A DNA stretch of 64,000 nucleotides from Rhizohabitans arisaemae (GCF_025996515.1 NZ_BLRH01000021.1:366690-430689), one strand, 5' to 3'. Counted from the first letter of the stretch, positions 42,229 through 51,776 are shown. Notes: a model not told the origin generated them from the sequence alone. Numbers and translations: made by a program.

Positions 42229-43623
42229 ATGAGTCTCGATCGGCGGAGCTTCGTCAAGACGGGGGCGGCTGTAACGGGCGGTGCGTTGCTCGGCGGCCCC
42301 CTCCAAGCCCTGGGTGCCTGCTCGGCGGGAGCCGCTCCGCTGGTCAAGCTCGCGCACAGCGTGGACTACGGCCCGCTGTACCCGGTCAAGGATCAGGCCA
42401 CCGGCCTGGAGCTGCTTAAACTGCCCAGGGGATTTGAGTACATCAGCCACGGCTGGACCGGTGACATGATGACCGACGGCCGTCCCACCCCGGGCGCGCA
42501 CGACGGCATGGCGGCCTTCCGCCCGAGTCGCCGGCTCAAGAGCCGGATCAAAGGCAAGGCCAGGGACCACTGGACCGCGCTGGTGCGCAACCACGAACAG
42601 GGTGGCCTGTCCGGCGCCTTCACCGAGGCGGCCTACGATCCCATGGCGAACGGCGGCACGACCAACCTGATCTTCGATATGCGGGCGGGCGAGTTCCTGG
42701 ACACCTGGGCGAGCCTGTCCGGCACGCTCCGCAACTGCGCAGGCGGTCCTACCCCGTGGGGCACCTGGCTCTCCTGCGAGGAGACCACCTGGGTCAACGG
42801 CGAGGTACGCCACGGCTACATCTTCGAAGTGCCGCACGACGGGGTCAGCCGCGCCAGACCGTACAAGGCGATGGGCCGCTTCACCCACGAGGCGGTCGCC
42901 GTCGACCCCGTCACGGGCCACGTCTACGAGACCGAAGACGACGACCCGGCGGGAGTGTACCGGTTCCGCCCCCGCAAGCCCGGTACGCTCGCCGCGGGCG
43001 GGGTGCTGGAGATGATGCGGATCGGCGACTCCTCCTACGACACAAGACACGACGGCACCGGTACGGTCTACCCCGAGATCGACTGGGTGCGCATCGCCGT
43101 TCCCGACCCGGCCCCGGGCGGGACGAGCACCGTACGGCAGGGCATCGCCCGGGGTGGTGCCGTGTTCTCCCGGCTGGAGGGGGCCTGGCACCATGCGGGC
43201 AAGGTCTACCTCGTCAGCACCAGCGGTGGCCCGAGCGGGCTTGGACAGCTGTTCGAGTACGACCTGCGGACCGGCACCATGAAGGTGCTCTTCACCTCAC
43301 CCGACGCCTCGGTGCTGAACAACCCGGACAACATCTGCGTCAGCCCGCGAGGTGGCATCGTCCTGTGCGAAGACGGCTGGGTCGCGCCGCAACACCTCCA
43401 CGGGCTCACCGCGGCAGGAGAGATCTTTCCGTTCGCCGCCAACAACGTCGTCATCCCCGCAGAGGGGGTACCCGGCAAGTCGGTGTACCCCGGCGACTAC
43501 ACCGGCTCGGAATGGTGTGGCGCCACCTTCGACACCAGGCGCGGCGACTGGCTCTTCGTGAACATTCAAACGCCCGGCATCACCTTCGCCATCACCGGCC
43601 CCTGGCGGAACGGCTCGCTGTAA
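42229..43623 (+). CDS. Tat-exported PhoX-like (DUF839) protein
   Basis: 464 residues, ATG 42229 with GGAGG upstream. Twin-arginine signal LDRRSFVKTGAAVTGGALLG. Body of a PhoX-type beta-propeller: LPRGFEYISHGWTG, NHEQGG, NCAGGPTPWGTWLSCEE, HEAVAVDPVTGHVYETEDD, NNPDNICVSPRGGIVLCEDG. PhoX alkaline phosphatases use iron and calcium; many DUF839 members are untested. Single gene ending in a hairpin. Confidence 0.85.
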   Translation: MSLDRRSFVKTGAAVTGGALLGGPLQALGACSAGAAPLVKLAHSVDYGPLYPVKDQATGLELLKLPRGFEYISHGWTGDMMTDGRPTPGAHDGMAAFRPSRRLKSRIKGKARDHWTALVRNHEQGGLSGAFTEAAYDPMANGGTTNLIFDMRAGEFLDTWASLSGTLRNCAGGPTPWGTWLSCEETTWVNGEVRHGYIFEVPHDGVSRARPYKAMGRFTHEAVAVDPVTGHVYETEDDDPAGVYRFRPRKPGTLAAGGVLEMMRIGDSSYDTRHDGTGTVYPEIDWVRIAVPDPAPGGTSTVRQGIARGGAVFSRLEGAWHHAGKVYLVSTSGGPSGLGQLFEYDLRTGTMKVLFTSPDASVLNNPDNICVSPRGGIVLCEDGWVAPQHLHGLTAAGEIFPFAANNVVIPAEGVPGKSVYPGDYTGSEWCGATFDTRRGDWLFVNIQTPGITFAITGPWRNGSL

Positions 43624-43666
43624 CCCGCGTGGTACGGACCGCCGATCAGAAAGACTGGGACACCGC

Positions 43667-43707
43667 CGTACCCGAACCGGCTCTGCGCCAGAAGCGGTTC
43701 GGGTACG
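43667..43707 (+). terminator. Hairpin after the PhoX-like gene
   Basis: 13-bp perfect stem CGTACCCGAACCG (43667-43679) and CGGTTCGGGTACG (43695-43707), loop 15 bases, 44 bases past the stop. The following 43708-44000 shows no gene. Confidence 0.7.
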
Positions 43708-44007
43708 CGAAGCCGTGATCACAGGCACCTGTGGCGTGGCGCATGGTCGTCTCTACTCCTCGCCGCCCTTCTCGTCCGGTGCCGGATCCACCCCGTCAAT
43801 CGCGACGGCTCGGCCGCGGGATACCGGTCGGGGATGAACGCGCGGCCGTTCTCACGCTCGCGGCCGATGGCGTAGGCGTCACGCCCGGTCCGTCGGGCGA
43901 GGATCCGGTTTGCCGTAAACCCCAGGGCACAGACCCACCCGAGACATTCACCGCAACAGAGTGAATCGGCTGACGTTTCCGGGCCTGTCGAATAATCGGA
44001 TGAGATG

Positions 44008-44017
44008 TGTGATCACA
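44008..44017 (+). promoter_or_regulatory. TGTGATCACA palindrome upstream of DUF7873-like gene
   Basis: Perfect 10-bp palindrome 18 bases before the GTG start, in the position of a promoter. The half-site TGTGA resembles CRP sites but without their spacer. Confidence 0.35.
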
Positions 44018-44034
44018 ATCGCTAGCCTCGTGCC

Positions 44035-44766
44035 GTGACCAAGCTCAATCAGATCCTCGCCGTGGAAAAGGGTGTCAAGTCCGACGTTCAGCGCAAGGCG
44101 ACCGAGGCACAGCACACCGTCCAGAAGGCGCCGCTGCTCTCCGGTATCTCGCGGACCTATCAGCCGATCGACGACGAGGGCGAGCGGCTTCCGTCCGAGT
44201 CGACCAGGGTGCAGGTCCAGGTGGAGAGCGTACTCAAGGACGTCGCCGCCGGCCTGACCCGGCTGTTCGACGTCACCGCGACCAAGGACTGGGCGAACTG
44301 CGAGGCCCGGGCAGACGTCACCGTGGACGGAACCGTCCTGCTCTCCGGGGTCCCGGTGACCTACCTGCTGTTCCTGGAGAAGCAGCTGTCCGATCTGCAG
44401 ACGCTGATCTCCAGGCTGCCGACCCTGGACCCGTCCGAGACCTGGACGCTCGACGAGAACAGCGACACCTGGCGCACCGATCCGGTCAAGACCACCCGGA
44501 CCAAGAAGGTGCCGCGTAACCACGTGCTCGCCGAGGCGACCGAGAAGCACCCCGCCCAGGTACAGGTGTACAACGAGGACATCGTCGTCGGCTACTGGAC
44601 GAAGATCACCTTCTCCGGGGCTCTGCCGCAGCGGCGCGTCAACGAGCTCCAGACCAGGGTGCAGAAGCTTCAGGACGCGGTGAAGTACGCCCGGGAAGAG
44701 GCCAACGGCATCGAGATCACCGATCGCCGGATCGGTGAGACCGTGTTCGGCTATCTTCTCGGCTGA
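44035..44766 (+). CDS. DUF7873-like protein linked to tRNA remnants
   Basis: 243 residues from GTG 44035. Begins MTKLNQILAVEKGVKSDVQ, has a central ATKDWANCEARADV and a helical C-terminus LQTRVQKLQDAVKYAREEAN. I match it to a family of phage- and plasmid-associated actinobacterial proteins of unknown function. Its direct linkage to decayed tRNA sequences supports an origin in a mobile tRNA array. Confidence 0.7.
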   Translation: MTKLNQILAVEKGVKSDVQRKATEAQHTVQKAPLLSGISRTYQPIDDEGERLPSESTRVQVQVESVLKDVAAGLTRLFDVTATKDWANCEARADVTVDGTVLLSGVPVTYLLFLEKQLSDLQTLISRLPTLDPSETWTLDENSDTWRTDPVKTTRTKKVPRNHVLAEATEKHPAQVQVYNEDIVVGYWTKITFSGALPQRRVNELQTRVQKLQDAVKYAREEANGIEITDRRIGETVFGYLLG

Positions 44767-44775
44767 TACAAGACT

Positions 44776-44797
44776 CCCATCCCCTTCGGGGGGTGGG
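44776..44797 (+). terminator. Hairpin between DUF7873-like gene and tRNA remnants
   Basis: CCCATCCCC (44776-44784) pairs with GGGG..TGGG (44788-44797) around TTC, with a one-base bulge. Could terminate the gene or be a processing structure. Confidence 0.5.
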
Positions 44798-44850
44798 TGC
44801 GCGAGGAGCGCAAGCTGAAACTGAGGTTAAGCCTGAACAGCGGTGTCAGT

Positions 44851-45064
44851 GGGGGTTCGATTCCCCTCCCGGGTACATGTCCGGGTAGCCCAATGGCAGA
44901 GGCAGCCGTTCAAACTCAGACTCTCGCTCCAGATTCAGCATTGCCGTCGAGCGTGGCGCGACCGAGATGGACAGTGATCGCTGAGATGCCGGTTCGAGTC
45001 CGGCTCGATGCTCCAACATGCATCGGTGGTTCAACGGTAGGACGCAGCATCATCACGAATGATC
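44851..45064 (+). pseudogene. Decayed tRNA gene cluster
   Basis: Four tRNA pieces in a row. (1) T-arm GGGGGTTCGATTCCCCT (44851-44867) with 3' acceptor to 44875. (2) a 5' half with D-arm GCC..GGC (44888-44903) after TCCGGGTA. (3) T-arm GCCGGTTCGAGTCCGGC (44988-45004), acceptor TCGATGC, T and CCA to 45015. (4) a 5' half with D-stem GTTC/GGAC (45029-45043) and an anticodon-like arm 45048-45064 whose loop lacks U33. None folds to a complete cloverleaf by eye. Type and anticodons not assigned. Confidence 0.5.
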
Positions 45065-45108
45065 CACTCTCTTAAACGCCGCCGACGCCGTACATGACGG
45101 CTTTCTCA

Positions 45109-45150
45109 GACCCCCGGGACACGGATAGGTTCCCGGGGGTCGCTCCTTTT
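45109..45150 (+). terminator. Strong terminator after the tRNA remnants
   Basis: 11-bp perfect stem GACCCCCGGGA (45109-45119) and TCCCGGGGGTC (45131-45141), followed by GCTCCTTTT. Typical end of an RNA gene transcript. Confidence 0.8.
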
Positions 45151-45608
45151 ATCCGGTCATCCAGGAGCGGTCACCGTCGGCGGGGCCGTCGACCAGAGGG
45201 AAGCACATCGGCGCAAGCAGCTCTTCTGATGCCTGTACGGTTTGCGCCCGATCGTCGGGCTGTCTCGCTGGCGGGAGGAGTATTCCCGAACTCCGCGAAC
45301 CTGCCGTCGCTGGTCCGGACGCAGTATCTGCCACCGCCGTCGAATGAAATCGGTGTCGGTGAAGGCCGACCACCGACCGGCGACAAGCGCTTGCGCAGAA
45401 CGCCGGTGATGGCTTCTCGTCGTCATCAAGTGCCACGACCGCGGCCCGATTCTGGATCACCAAGTGCGCCCGAGTGAAACAGCGAGTCCCGCCGCGATCC
45501 CCGCGCGGGCGTCGGACCAAAGCTCGCATGGGAACGTCCCTTCGCAGGCGGCTGGGCCGACTACGCTGCCGAGGTCAGCCGCCGCAGCCCGATGCAGGAG
45601 GACACCGG
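45151..45608. other. Intergenic, no confident gene
   Basis: About 460 bases. A minus-strand frame includes ISFDGGGRYCVRTSDGRFAE but lacks a start, ribosome site and support; left uncalled. Confidence 0.3.
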
Positions 45609-46304
45609 ATGACCAGCCACGACGCCCTCGCCGATGGTGAGGTGTGGGACCCCTTCGCTACGTTGCACCGTACGCTGTGGATCGGCGGCGGCCAATGGGC
45701 CGGCAAGTCGACCGTCGCCCGGCTCTTGGCCGTCCGGTACGGCGTGACTGTCTACCACTACGACTACCAAGACGCCCGTGGTCACAACGATCGCCGGATC
45801 GCCCGTTGCGTCGCTCGCGGCGAGCCCACCGGCGAACCGGACCCGGACAAGGTATGGGTCCACCCCACCCCGGAGGAGATGGCCGCCGAGACCCTGGCCG
45901 GGTTCCCCGACCGGTTCGAATGGGCCCTGGACGACCTGCGGGCACTCGTCTCCGGTCACCCGATCATCGCCGAAGGCTGGGGACTCCGCCCCGAACTCGT
46001 CGCACCCGTCATCGACTCAGCGCGCCGGATGGTCGTCATGGTGCCTACACCCGAGTTCCGTCGGCACCAGCTCCGCACGCTACCCCGGGCCGCGTCGCTC
46101 GGGCATCCCGTCAGCGATCCGGCCCGCGCACAGGCCAACCGCCTCGCCCGGGACCTGCTCGTCGCCGAGGACGCCGTCCGTACCGCCCACAGTTTGGGCA
46201 TCCGTGTGATCGAAGTCGACGGTTCCCGCGACGCCGCCGCGATCGCCGAGGACGTCGCCGACCACTTCAGCCCTTACCTCCCGCCGCACGATCGCGAAGC
46301 CTGA
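45609..46304 (+). CDS. P-loop NTPase / kinase-like protein
   Basis: 231 residues from ATG 45609 (GGAGG upstream). Walker A GGGQWAGKSTVAR near 27; VYHYDYQDARGH resembles the substrate loop of uridylate/adenylylsulfate-type kinases; then IIAEGWGLRPEL (Walker-B place). No second ATPase domain. Possibly phosphorylates a small molecule; substrate unknown. Confidence 0.8.
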   Translation: MTSHDALADGEVWDPFATLHRTLWIGGGQWAGKSTVARLLAVRYGVTVYHYDYQDARGHNDRRIARCVARGEPTGEPDPDKVWVHPTPEEMAAETLAGFPDRFEWALDDLRALVSGHPIIAEGWGLRPELVAPVIDSARRMVVMVPTPEFRRHQLRTLPRAASLGHPVSDPARAQANRLARDLLVAEDAVRTAHSLGIRVIEVDGSRDAAAIAEDVADHFSPYLPPHDREA

Positions 46305-46737
46305 TCGCCACAGCCATGTGCCGTCATGACCCGTGATCTGATTGACCACAGCTTCTGCGGCGGACAAGCGGCCTTGCAGCCCGCAGGCGCCGCTCGTGGC
46401 CGAACCGCTGGCATCGAGGCGCATCACCTGTTCGCCACCGCTCACCTGTTCGCGGGCAAGGGCGACCCGCGCGTCCGCGCACACCTTGCCGCCTGCGGCA
46501 ATCGGGTACATGGGACCCCGTGGAGCTACTTGGGCGACTCGCTCATGCTGCTCCATTCCGCCTTGATCAAATTCGATGTGCCGACGCCGTATGCGAAGGA
46601 CGACGCCCCGCGAAGACCGGATCGAAAGGCTGAACCGACCGGCCGGCGATCGCTCGGCCGCCTAGCTGATCGACTTGGCGCTCTGGTGGCTCTGCCCACA
46701 CCGCGATGCTTCACCGCCGTTCGTGACACCTGGCCGG
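46305..46737. other. Intergenic, no confident gene
   Basis: 433 bases. A plus frame from 46326 stays open for 143 codons (start MTRDLIDHSFCGGQAAL) but its composition is irregular and no ribosome site is seen. May contain decayed coding sequence. Confidence 0.3.
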
Positions 46738-47763
46738 TCAGGGGCGGATCACGGTGATGCCGGGGACCTGGCCGAGGGTGGTGAGGGCGTGGCCGGCTTC
46801 GGGGAGGCCGATCCGGCGGGTGATGAGGCGGTCGGGGTTGAGGGCGCCGGCGCGGATGGAGTCCAGCATCGGGGGGTAGGCGTGGGCGGGCATGCCGTGG
46901 CTGCCGAGGACCTGGAGTTCGTGGGCGATGACGTGGTCCATCGGGATCGGGGTGGGGCCGCCGGGGAGCAGGCCGATTTGGACGTGGCGGCCTCGGCGGC
47001 GTAGTCCGAGGATGGCGTCGGCGCAGGTTGCGGGGTTGCCTAGGGCGTCGATGGACACGTGGGCGCCGCCCCCGGTGAGCTCGCGGATCTGTGCGACGGT
47101 GTCACCGGAGGAGGCGTCGACCAGATGTACGGCGCCCGCCTCCCCGGCGAGCCGGAGCGCCTCGGGGTTGACGTCGACGGCGACCACGAGAGCCCCGGCG
47201 GCTGCGGCGATCATGATGGCGGAGAGGCCGACTCCGCCGCAGCCGTACACGGCGAGCCATTCGCCGGGCCGGACCGCGCCGACCTGGGTGACGGCGCGGA
47301 AGGAGGTGGCGAAGCGGCAGCCGAGGCCGGCCGCCGTGGTGAAGGGCATCTCCTCCGGCAGGCGGATCAGGTTGACGTCGGCGTGGTCGATCGCCACCAG
47401 GTCGGCGAAGGACCCCCAGTGGGTGAAGCCGGGCTGGGTCTGCCGTTCGCAGACCTGCTGGTCTCCGGCGGCGCAGGACGGACAGGTGCCGCAGGCGCAG
47501 ATGAACGGGACAGTCACCCGGTCGCCTGGCCGATGGTTGTGTACGTCGGCGCCGACGGCCTCGACGGTTCCGGCCAGCTCGTGCCCGGGGACGTGCGGCA
47601 GCGTACGGATATCGGGGTCATGGCCCTGCCAGCCGTGCCAGTCGCTCCGGCACAGCCCCGTCGCCGCCACCCTGATCACCACACCGCCGGGGGAAGGCCC
47701 CGGGTCCGGCACCTCCCGCAAGTCCATTGCCCCGCCGAACTCCTCAAAGATCACCGCACGCAT
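46738..47763 (-). CDS. Zinc-dependent alcohol dehydrogenase (MDR family)
   Basis: 341 residues. Catalytic-zinc region GLCRSDWHGWQG and GHELAGTVEAVG, structural-zinc cysteines CACGTCPSCAAGDQQVC, cofactor motif VYGCGGVGLSAI with VVAVDVNPEAL (Asp favours NAD). Substrate unknown. Monocistronic. Confidence 0.9.
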   Translation of the reverse strand: MRAVIFEEFGGAMDLREVPDPGPSPGGVVIRVAATGLCRSDWHGWQGHDPDIRTLPHVPGHELAGTVEAVGADVHNHRPGDRVTVPFICACGTCPSCAAGDQQVCERQTQPGFTHWGSFADLVAIDHADVNLIRLPEEMPFTTAAGLGCRFATSFRAVTQVGAVRPGEWLAVYGCGGVGLSAIMIAAAAGALVVAVDVNPEALRLAGEAGAVHLVDASSGDTVAQIRELTGGGAHVSIDALGNPATCADAILGLRRRGRHVQIGLLPGGPTPIPMDHVIAHELQVLGSHGMPAHAYPPMLDSIRAGALNPDRLITRRIGLPEAGHALTTLGQVPGITVIRP

Positions 47764-47880
47764 CCCCCGAGCCTACGCGTGCCCCTGGTGACGATTACCG
47801 GGGGCCTCGTCCTCCAGGTTTGCCCATCAAGTGGCGATCGGTCCGGCATTCTGGGACTCCCGGCTTCCGTGAGGTGCACC

Positions 47881-48042
47881 TTGAAGCGCAGCGGCAATTC
47901 TCTTGGGTTCGTTCTCCTTGGCTGGCTGCTCCTCCTCGTCGCCGGAGGTGCCACGTTCCTCGGCGACGCCAAAGCCGACGACATCTCCCATGTGGTGGCC
48001 GTGGTCGGCCTCGGCCTGGGCAGCCTGCTCCCGCCATCATGA
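47881..48042 (+). CDS. Small two-span membrane protein
   Basis: 53 residues from TTG 47881, with GAGGTG at 47871-47876; GTG 47869 is an alternative. Hydrophobic helix FVLLGWLLLLVAGGATFLG, polar turn DAKADDIS, second helix HVVAVVGLGLGSLLP. Clean topology but no homology recognised. Confidence 0.45.
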   Translation: MKRSGNSLGFVLLGWLLLLVAGGATFLGDAKADDISHVVAVVGLGLGSLLPPS

Positions 48043-48287
48043 TCACGGTCAAGGACTTCCGGCCGAAGGAGTTAGCCCTCCGATCACGGCCAACACCCTG
48101 GAAGCGAGCCATCTCGAATGGTTCATCTGGGCGTCGGCGCCCCTTGGCGCCTTCCGTCTATGACGGTGCGGTTCTTCGTGACTCGCAGGGACGGAAGCCG
48201 GTGGCGACGGCCGGTCAGGGGCTGGTGGGGCGGTGGTGGCGCTGCACACGTCCCTTGCGATCTAGGGTACCCCGACCGGGCTATTCC

Positions 48288-51200
48288 CTAGAAGGGCGGT
48301 ATCTCCGGTTCGTTGAGGCGTGCCACCTCCAGTGGGGTGAACCATCGCCTGAAGGCTGTGGAGCCTGGCCACGTTTTGTCGGAGGGGAAGTCGTCGGAGA
48401 GGAAAATAGGGGTGTCGTCGTCGGGGATCGGGCAGTCCGGCAAGGTCATCGTGCGGGGTGCGGCGTCGGGGAGCGGGATCACGGTCGGCGGCGGGGAGGT
48501 CGGGCAGATCTGCCCCAGGCGGGTGGTCCAGACGATGTCGCCGGTGGGTGCCATGGTGGCCTGCCAGCCGCCCTCGTGGCGGAGCCGGTGGTCGTGGCGG
48601 CAGACGCTGTGCAGGTTGCCGGCCGTGGTCGGCCCGCCCCGGCTCCACTCGCGGATGTGGTCCTGGTCGGTGCGGGCCGCGGGGACGGCGCAGCCGGGCG
48701 CGGTGCACACCCGGTCACGCACCTGCACGTAACGCCGAAGCGACGCGTCCGCGAACCTGCGCCCGGAACCGGCACCCGGCCCGGACGGTCCGGGACCGGC
48801 AAAGCCGGGCTCGGCGCCGTGAAGGCCGGCCGGTCCGCGCCCCGTCCGGGGTACGGGCACGGCGTTGTCCGCCGTGTCCTCGCCTTCGGGGTCGTCCAAG
48901 CCGGCGACGGCCCGGACAGGACCACGACCGGCAAAGCCGGGCTCAGCGCGGTGCGGATCGGCCCGTGGACCTACAGGCCCACCCTCATCCGTCTCGCCCC
49001 CGCCTTCGGGGTCGTCGGCGCCCGGGCCGGTCCTGCCGGTTCCGGTGCGGGCCGGACGGTGTCGCAGGTCCCCGGCTCCGGGGGCCGGGCCGCCCGGCCG
49101 CACGCGGTCGCGGCCGGCGGTCAGGCGGGCGATGTCGCCCAGGATTCTCCGCCAGCCCTCCGGCAGGTCCGGTATGCCGAGGAGCCTGGCCAGGCCGGCC
49201 TCGGCGATCCGGATCTCGACGACCCCCTTGGCCTTGACGGACGCGTTCACCATCTTTCCCTGAGGAACCAGCTTTCCCTGAGGGACCGCGCTCCCGGACC
49301 TGTCCCCGGCATCTGCTCCGAGGCGCCCCACAGGTACACGGTGGGGTTGCCCGCTGGGTGCGGGGCGGTGACGGGTGACCCCGCAGTCGATCAGGCGGCC
49401 CTCGTCGTCGGTCAGCACACACCGCCACAGGCCGCCGGCCTGATCACAGGCGATCCGCCGGGCCTGCCCGGCGGTGACCGGCCCCCACCCGGCCAGCTCA
49501 CCGGGACGCTCGTCCAAACCCAGCAGCGTGGTCACGTCGACCCGCAGCTCGCCGGCCGCCCACCGCTGCGGGCTCCCGGCACCGATCCCACCGCCGCCGC
49601 TGGCCGGGCCACTCCCGATCGCTTCCGGACCGGTCGCGGCGACGGCGGACCCGCCGACCGGCCGCTGCCGGTGACCGGGACGGGGGCCGGGATCTCCACC
49701 GGGCGGTGGCCCGCATGCGTGCTCCTCCGACGCCCGGGGCGGTGGTGCCGCCCGCGGCCGCAGGGCCTCCGGTGAGCCGTTACGGCCACTCCGAGGTTCT
49801 TCCCCGTGCCGCCCGGGCGTGTACCGCACCTCACAGGAGGCGCCGATCCCGGGGCCGGCACCGGTCTGCGCGGGTGTCGTCGGCGACCCGCCGGGCGGGC
49901 CCGGGGAACCGGTCCCCTCCGGGTGGGCCGATGCTCCCGTGTTCGTGCGGTCCCGCGGCCCGCCGCCGAGCGGGGAGCAGACTCGAAGGATTGCGGCGGC
50001 CGGTCCGGCGGAGGCGGGCCCGCGCGTTTCCCGGCTCACCTCCGTCCATCCCACCTCCGTCCATCCCACCTCCGGCCGCCGCGGTCCCGCCGGTGATCCC
50101 GGGTCGTCATGTCCTCCCGGACCATCAGCGCGATCGGCTGGGCGAACCCGCCCGGCGACCGTCGGACGACCGTCGGCCTGGGCTGCGGTCCTACCGTCGC
50201 CGAACCCACCCGCCGGGCCGGATGAAGCCTCTGTATCCGGACCGTCCGTCCGCTTGGGGCCTGTCGGTGCCTGCGCACCGTCGCACCGCCCCGGAACATC
50301 ATTGCGATCAGTTGAGGGATCCTGCCGGACGATCACCGGACGACGGTCGCCCGAGGATGCGGCCGTACGGTTGTCGAACTCGTCGACCGGGACCGATGCA
50401 ACCCGTGCATCCGGACCGTCCGTCCGCTGGGGGCCTGTCGGTGCCCCCACACCGTCACGCCTCCCTGGGACATCACCACGACCGGTTGAGGGATCCTGCC
50501 GGACGATCACCGGACGACGGTCGCCCGAGGATGCGGTCGTACCGTCGTCGAATCCGTCGGCCGGGGCTGATGCCACCACCGCATCCGAACCCTCCGGCCG
50601 CCGCGCCACAACCGGCGGACCCAATCCGTTACACCGCGCCGGGACCTCACCTCGATCGGGTGAGCCGACCTGCCGGGCAACCAGCCCACGATGGTCAGCC
50701 CCGGCTGCGACCGTATCGTCGTCGGATCGGCCGACCGGGCCGGACGCGGCCCGCCCGTCCGATCCGTGTGCGGCTCTGCGCGCGTCCGGATCGTCCGGCC
50801 TTGCAAAGCCTCCGGACATCCCGCCAGGCACGGTCCTCGGTCGATCGCATCCGTCGGCACCGGCCCCTCGCCGCAGGCCGCCCCGGTGTGCCGGTGAGCC
50901 CACCCCGCGCCGCGGCGTGATCTCCGGCGGGGAGCCGCCTTCCGCTTCTGCCTGCTCCGCTTGGGACTCGGCCACCAGGAAGGCGACGATCCGCTCATCG
51001 GACCAGCCCTGGAAGCCGCCGTCCAAAAGGCCAAGGAACAGCTCCGAGCGGATGTGCTGGGTCAGCCTGCGGTCCCCCGCGGCCTTGGCCCGCCGCGCCA
51101 GGGAGTCCATGCGGGAACACGACGCCGCCACCCGGTCCAGCGGCTGGTCCACCCCCGAAAGGTTCGCCGTGCCGTCCGGATTGCGCGACCCCACCACCCG

Positions 51201-51776
51201 GCGCTCCCGCACCGCCGCCGCACACCGCCGCTCCGCCCAGTCCGGGTCGATCGCCAGAGCCGCCCGCTTGACCGTATCGACCAGCTCACCGGCCGTCAGG
51301 AATCCGGCCACCGCAAGCAGCCTGCCGCACACCGATCTGGCCTGCTCGGCGGTCAGCTCCCGTGTCCAGGTGGCGAACACACGTGCCTTCACCTCATCGA
51401 TCACGCCATGTTCCAGAGCCTCGTGCACCTTCGGCAGCCGCGACAGCAGATCCCACGCCTCGGCGAAACGGGACGAGGCCCGGCTGCGCGACCAGGCAAG
51501 GGCCGGGCGCAGCTCGTCGGCGGAGAACTCGTCCGGCACCTCCTGCCGGCACACCCGCGAACCCGGCCCGGGGGCACGCAGGCCGACCTCCACCATCACC
51601 GCCATGAACCGGGCCTCGTCGTGGGCCCGTTGCCGGGACCAGGCCTTCAACACCACCACCGCGTCCGCCGCCGACACCGCGGTCTCATCGATCCCGGCCA
51701 GCACCACGGCAAGCCCGGGACCGGGCGGCATCTGCGCCAGCCCGGCCGGGATCCGCTGTGTCACGGGAACGCTCAC
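48288..51776 (-). CDS. DUF222 / HNH endonuclease-like protein with large repeat insertion
   Basis: 1162 residues from GTG 51776 (IPAGLAQMPPGPGLA is the family's usual start; an upstream GTG at 51839 is possible). DUF222 helical domain at about 20-300, interrupted by a Pro/Gly/Asp-rich insertion to about 740 that contains repeats of about 58 residues; DUF222 resumes at LRVDVTTLLGLDERPGEL. C-terminal HNH with CTAPGCAVPAARTDQDHI and LHSVCRHDHRLRHEGGW. Usual family length is 400-600, so the insertion doubles it. These multicopy genes occur in many actinobacteria and are suspected mobile or homing-type nucleases. Confidence 0.85.
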   Translation of the reverse strand: MSVPVTQRIPAGLAQMPPGPGLAVVLAGIDETAVSAADAVVVLKAWSRQRAHDEARFMAVMVEVGLRAPGPGSRVCRQEVPDEFSADELRPALAWSRSRASSRFAEAWDLLSRLPKVHEALEHGVIDEVKARVFATWTRELTAEQARSVCGRLLAVAGFLTAGELVDTVKRAALAIDPDWAERRCAAAVRERRVVGSRNPDGTANLSGVDQPLDRVAASCSRMDSLARRAKAAGDRRLTQHIRSELFLGLLDGGFQGWSDERIVAFLVAESQAEQAEAEGGSPPEITPRRGVGSPAHRGGLRRGAGADGCDRPRTVPGGMSGGFARPDDPDARRAAHGSDGRAASGPVGRSDDDTVAAGADHRGLVARQVGSPDRGEVPARCNGLGPPVVARRPEGSDAVVASAPADGFDDGTTASSGDRRPVIVRQDPSTGRGDVPGRRDGVGAPTGPQRTDGPDARVASVPVDEFDNRTAASSGDRRPVIVRQDPSTDRNDVPGRCDGAQAPTGPKRTDGPDTEASSGPAGGFGDGRTAAQADGRPTVAGRVRPADRADGPGGHDDPGSPAGPRRPEVGWTEVGWTEVSRETRGPASAGPAAAILRVCSPLGGGPRDRTNTGASAHPEGTGSPGPPGGSPTTPAQTGAGPGIGASCEVRYTPGRHGEEPRSGRNGSPEALRPRAAPPPRASEEHACGPPPGGDPGPRPGHRQRPVGGSAVAATGPEAIGSGPASGGGGIGAGSPQRWAAGELRVDVTTLLGLDERPGELAGWGPVTAGQARRIACDQAGGLWRCVLTDDEGRLIDCGVTRHRPAPSGQPHRVPVGRLGADAGDRSGSAVPQGKLVPQGKMVNASVKAKGVVEIRIAEAGLARLLGIPDLPEGWRRILGDIARLTAGRDRVRPGGPAPGAGDLRHRPARTGTGRTGPGADDPEGGGETDEGGPVGPRADPHRAEPGFAGRGPVRAVAGLDDPEGEDTADNAVPVPRTGRGPAGLHGAEPGFAGPGPSGPGAGSGRRFADASLRRYVQVRDRVCTAPGCAVPAARTDQDHIREWSRGGPTTAGNLHSVCRHDHRLRHEGGWQATMAPTGDIVWTTRLGQICPTSPPPTVIPLPDAAPRTMTLPDCPIPDDDTPIFLSDDFPSDKTWPGSTAFRRWFTPLEVARLNEPEIPPF
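50224..50640 (-). repeat. Tandem repeat, period 174 bp, inside the HNH gene
   Basis: The segment starting GTTGAGGGATCCTGCC at 50311 recurs at 50485, and CCGGACCGTCCGTCCGC near 50236 recurs near 50410. Two near-identical units are flanked by at least two diverged ones. Period 58 codons, so length changes stay in frame. A 15-bp CCCACCTCCGTCCAT repeat lies at about 50045-50075. Confidence 0.85.

Noticed and set aside
46326-46757. 143-codon plus frame with FATAHLFAGKG
   Set aside because: Irregular composition and no start signal; overlaps the end of the convergent dehydrogenase gene.
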